A DNA stretch of 5,774 bases from the NCBI GenBank assembly GCA_030037055.1, contig JASHRZ010000179.1, forward strand, positions 1 through 5,774, in the 5' to 3' direction. Below, piece by piece: positions 5,290-5,774 of the stretch; position 1 is the stretch's first letter; each line of letters begins with the position of its first letter. This DNA is from Alphaproteobacteria bacterium (GTDB lineage Bacteria > Pseudomonadota > Alphaproteobacteria > ATCC43930 > CGMCC-115725). The position numbers and the translations under genes are program-made. The notes under the pieces are model-generated. The model saw only the letters and a list, made by a program, of their open reading frames with translations. It was not told the DNA's origin and did no database searches.

Positions 5290-5774
5290 ATGGTTCGCCG
5301 CCACGCCCAGCATCTCGCCGCGCTTGCCCTTCTCGTGCTGTTGGCGGCCTGCGCCGGCCGGACCCCGGCGCCGCCGCCGGCGGAGACCACGCACGGCACC
5401 TACAAGCTCGGCCAGCCCTATCAGATCGACGGCACCTGGTACTACCCGGCGGTCGATTTCGGCTATGACGAGACCGGGATCGCCTCCTGGTATGGCCAGG
5501 ATTTCCATGGCAAATACACCGCCAACGGCGAAATCTTCGATCTCAACGCGCTGAGCGCGGCGCACCGCACCTTGCCGATGCCGAGCGTGGTCAGGGTCAT
5601 CAACCTCGAAAATGGCCGCTCGATCGAGCTCAGGGTCAACGACCGCGGCCCTTACGCCCGCGGCCGGATCATCGATGTCTCGCGCCGCGCGGCGCAGCTC
5701 CTTGGCTTCGAGGGGCAGGGCACCGCCAAGGTGCGGGTCACGATCCTGGTGCCGGAAAGCATCCGAGTGGCAAG
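5290..5774 (+). CDS. rlpA: Septal ring lytic transglycosylase / lipoprotein RlpA, 3' end cut by window
   Basis: The first 161 residues of RlpA, which cleaves glycan strands stripped of peptide stems and helps daughter cells separate. A lipoprotein signal (MVRRHAQHL then ALALLVLLAAC) has the lipobox LAAC with lipidated C21, so the protein should be anchored in the outer membrane. A proline-rich linker follows (25-30). The double-psi beta-barrel domain runs from about 62: GIASWYGQDFHGKYTANGE (63-81), LSAAHRTLPMP (88-98), RVNDRGPYARGRIIDVSRRA (115-134). E81, H92 and D118 have the same spacing as the E120, H131 and D157 I recall for Pseudomonas aeruginosa RlpA. The C-terminus, where many RlpA proteins carry a septum-binding SPOR domain, lies outside the window. 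The ATG at 5290 is in the same reading frame as the preceding gene, with no earlier start after its stop and no clear Shine-Dalgarno sequence. Confidence 0.93.
   Translation, partial: MVRRHAQHLAALALLVLLAACAGRTPAPPPAETTHGTYKLGQPYQIDGTWYYPAVDFGYDETGIASWYGQDFHGKYTANGEIFDLNALSAAHRTLPMPSVVRVINLENGRSIELRVNDRGPYARGRIIDVSRRAAQLLGFEGQGTAKVRVTILVPESIRVA

Noticed and set aside
4204..5565. Long minus-strand open frame (453 residues) opposite the transglycosylase and rlpA
   Set aside because: It lies antisense to two genes with clear catalytic motifs and export signals. Its translation is rich in Arg, Gly and Ala with no recognisable domain, typical of a shadow frame in GC-rich DNA.
4282..5774. Transglycosylase and rlpA as a single split or fused gene
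   Set aside because: They share a reading frame, separated by one TAA and ten codons, but rlpA begins with its own complete lipoprotein signal peptide, so two separate exported proteins are the natural reading.

Overview
This window looks like chromosomal DNA from a GC-rich alphaproteobacterium. The evidence is the strong G/C bias at third codon positions, the protein families present, and two sites that resemble binding boxes for the alphaproteobacterial cell-cycle regulator CtrA. I cannot assign a genus from the sequence alone.

Layout, left to right. A tRNA-Ser(UGA) gene with an encoded CCA end lies on the minus strand (66-155), with a weak candidate terminator beyond it. Next is a tight minus-strand group read from right to left: a 63-residue protein of unknown function (1579-1388), a PilZ-domain protein whose ATG overlaps the previous stop as TAATG (1388-1011), and a DJ-1/PfpI-family protein (983-225). 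A 188-base divergent intergenic region (1580-1767) contains a perfect TTAA-N7-TTAA box. On the plus strand three closely spaced genes follow, each with a good Shine-Dalgarno sequence: a NUDIX hydrolase (1768-2241), a two-hotdog thioesterase (2269-3141) and a glutathione S-transferase family protein (3173-3955).

A 326-base intergenic region with two GC-rich inverted repeats and a second CtrA-like site (TTGA-N7-TTAACCAT) separates these from a cell-wall pair: an exported MltB-type (GH103) lytic transglycosylase with a TTG start (4282-5259), and the N-terminal part of the septal lipoprotein RlpA (5290 to the window end, incomplete). A 13-base palindrome sits in the 30-base gap between the two.

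How the genes may work together. The transglycosylase and RlpA are both periplasmic glycan-cleaving enzymes and plausibly act together in peptidoglycan remodelling at division. The NUDIX, thioesterase and GST genes are small soluble metabolic or housecleaning enzymes, probably co-transcribed, but the sequence does not reveal a common substrate. The PilZ gene suggests cyclic-di-GMP input, although its arginine motif is degenerate. The most interesting feature is the pair of CtrA-like boxes, one in front of the PilZ operon (divergent from the NUDIX operon) and one in front of the cell-wall genes. They suggest, but do not prove, cell-cycle or motility-linked control of both units. I found no mobile element, CRISPR array, phage gene or clearly new biological system.
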